A DNA stretch of 34,793 nucleotides from an uncultured Nitrosomonas sp. (lineage in GTDB: Bacteria > Pseudomonadota > Gammaproteobacteria > Burkholderiales > Nitrosomonadaceae), in the NCBI GenBank assembly GCA_902826055.1, contig CADEDJ010000034.1:1-34793 (forward strand), read 5' to 3'. The position numbers were made by a program, and so were the translations under genes. Under the pieces are notes generated by a model that did no database searches, was not told where the DNA came from, and saw only the letters and a list, made by a program, of their open reading frames with translations. Below are positions 33,819-34,793 of the stretch, one piece after another (the stretch's first letter is position 1; every line of letters begins with the position of its first letter).

Positions 33819-34610
33819 ATGAAAACAAAAACAGTGACAAATCTGGCTTCTATAATTTTTTTGAGTTACGCAACCATTGCTTTTGCAGTACCGCCATGGG
33901 AACACAGCACGCAGTCCACATGGTGGGCGATTGAAGACACATCTCAAGAAGTACCGCTACGTTATCCTTTTGCGGAATGCGGAGTTGGCAAACATCAATC
34001 TCCGATAGATCTTGCTGCCACAAATATTAACAATACCAAGCCACTCAATACCTTGGTAGCTCAATATGTGATTGATACCCCGACTTTTTTCAATAGCGGT
34101 CATGGTGTGCAAGTCAATACTTCTAGCGGATACACCGGTGTTTTAAAGATCGGCGAAGAGTCTTTTCCATTAATTCAATTTCATTTTCATGAGCCGAGCG
34201 AGCATATTGTTGGTGGTAAAAATTTTCCGGCTGAATTGCATTTTGTTCATATTAATGAAGATGGAAGAATTATAGTTCTTGCTGTAGCGATTGATGTTGG
34301 AGATGAGAATCCACTTTTCCAAACCATCTTAGACAATACACCTCATCAGGCAGAGCAAAAGAATTCAAATACTAATATACAACTCAATCCAGCATCGTTA
34401 GTTCCTGCACTAAGTCAAGGAAATTTAGATTATTATACTTTTGCAGGTTCTTTAACTACTCCTCCATGTAGTGAAGGGGTGCAATGGTATCTTTTATCTG
34501 ATGTTATTACGATATCAACCAACCAGCTCGAACAGCTGAAGGGGTTTTATTCTAGCAATGCCAGAGCACCGCAAGATTTAAACGGGAGATCGATATTATC
34601 GACAAATTAA
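33819..34610 (+). CDS. Periplasmic alpha-carbonic anhydrase
   Basis: A 263-residue alpha-class carbonic anhydrase that interconverts carbon dioxide and bicarbonate. The N-terminal signal peptide (cleavage after AFA, about residue 23) sends it to the periplasm. The zinc ligands are H122 and H124 (QFHFHEPSEH) and H141 (AELHFVH). C54 and the cysteine of TPPCSEG are placed as the conserved disulfide pair of bacterial periplasmic enzymes. KHQSPIDL and SLTTPPCSEGVQW are family signatures and the length is normal. The start is set by a GGAG ribosome site. It follows the small Gln-rich exported protein by 30 bases and is followed by a strong terminator. It would supply bicarbonate or help in pH balance at the envelope. 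Confidence 0.96.
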   Translation: MKTKTVTNLASIIFLSYATIAFAVPPWEHSTQSTWWAIEDTSQEVPLRYPFAECGVGKHQSPIDLAATNINNTKPLNTLVAQYVIDTPTFFNSGHGVQVNTSSGYTGVLKIGEESFPLIQFHFHEPSEHIVGGKNFPAELHFVHINEDGRIIVLAVAIDVGDENPLFQTILDNTPHQAEQKNSNTNIQLNPASLVPALSQGNLDYYTFAGSLTTPPCSEGVQWYLLSDVITISTNQLEQLKGFYSSNARAPQDLNGRSILSTN

Positions 34611-34691
34611 CCTGCATATGAAAAAAGCAAAGAGTTGTCGCTAAGAGGGTGGTTGGTAAATATGATAGGTTTCTTAGCGAATTATTGAAAC

Positions 34692-34725
34692 AAGCCTGGC
34701 CGCTTGCGGTCAGGCTTTATTTTTA
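34692..34725 (+). terminator. Strong intrinsic terminator after the carbonic anhydrase
   Basis: An 11-base stem with one G-U pair (AAGCCTGGCCG / CGGTCAGGCTT) closes on a CTTG tetraloop and is followed by TATTTTTAT. It lies about 80 bases after the carbonic anhydrase stop and between convergent genes, so it may also help end the minus-strand gene. Confidence 0.85.
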
Positions 34726-34736
34726 TCGACTAAAAT

Positions 34737-34793
34737 CTAATAGGCATTATCTTTGCGCACGACGGTCCAGATGGTGCGCAAGATAATCCAGAT
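34737..34793 (-). CDS. 3' end of a probable polyprenyl-phosphate sugar transferase
   Basis: The last 18 codons plus TAG of a minus-strand gene that enters from the right edge. The peptide (IWIILRTIWTVVRKDNAY) has the shape of the C-terminus of bacterial sugar transferases of the WcaJ/PglC-like superfamily, which typically finish with 'D...LL.T...V....GAY'. Such enzymes start exopolysaccharide or O-antigen units on undecaprenyl phosphate. With only 18 residues visible the identification is tentative, although that a gene ends here is likely given the terminator between it and the carbonic anhydrase. Confidence 0.5.
   Translation of the reverse strand: MWIILRTIWTVVRKDNAY

Overview
The window is about 34.8 kb of chromosomal DNA from a Gram-negative bacterium. 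Lipoproteins with lipoboxes, an RND tripartite pump, an outer-membrane channel, an RlpA protein and a periplasmic alpha-carbonic anhydrase all point to a two-membrane envelope. Moderate GC, the protein style and the CopD/cytochrome c gene suggest a betaproteobacterium, perhaps near Nitrosomonas. That placement is inference; no rRNA or ammonia-oxidation gene is present. There is no tRNA, rRNA, CRISPR array, intact insertion sequence or prophage.

Layout. Positions 1-2096 (minus) hold a large membrane protein of unknown family, cut by the left edge, with an EF-hand loop and a four-cysteine cluster. Next come an RlpA-type lipoprotein (minus), a small DUF2798-like membrane protein (plus), and a minus-strand pair of an OmpA-domain protein and an ExeA-like AAA ATPase. 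A sparse stretch (5631-6545) contains a likely 33-residue membrane microprotein. An HDOD protein (minus) and a CHASE-PAS hybrid histidine kinase (plus) diverge from a shared intergenic region, followed by alkB. Positions 11084-17636 form an efflux operon: outer-membrane lipoprotein, NADPH-dependent FMN reductase, periplasmic adaptor and RND permease. A catalase gene follows.

The 19.4-24.0 kb block is on the minus strand: a Gly/His-rich exported repeat protein, a receiver-AraC regulator, and a three-part fusion of a CopD-like membrane domain, cytochrome c and a cysteine-free thioredoxin-like domain. A short-chain dehydrogenase, a decayed IS5-like fragment, priA and a two-domain lipoprotein come next. 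From 29.3 kb to the right edge nearly everything is on the plus strand: a Rieske oxygenase, an EamA transporter, a SpoIIAA-like protein, a CopD-like four-helix membrane protein, SirB, a GNAT acetyltransferase, a small exported Gln-rich protein and alpha-carbonic anhydrase. A strong terminator follows, and the last 57 bases are the 3' end of a minus-strand gene that resembles a sugar transferase.

How the genes fit together. The clearest functional unit is the efflux operon, with the catalase next to it as a second stress-defence gene. The HDOD/hybrid-kinase pair and the receiver-AraC protein are signalling modules without an obvious target. Several genes have no precise known function. The most distinctive are the EF-hand/Cys membrane protein at the left edge, the Gly/His-rich repeat protein, the CopD-cytochrome-thioredoxin fusion and the small exported protein in front of the carbonic anhydrase.
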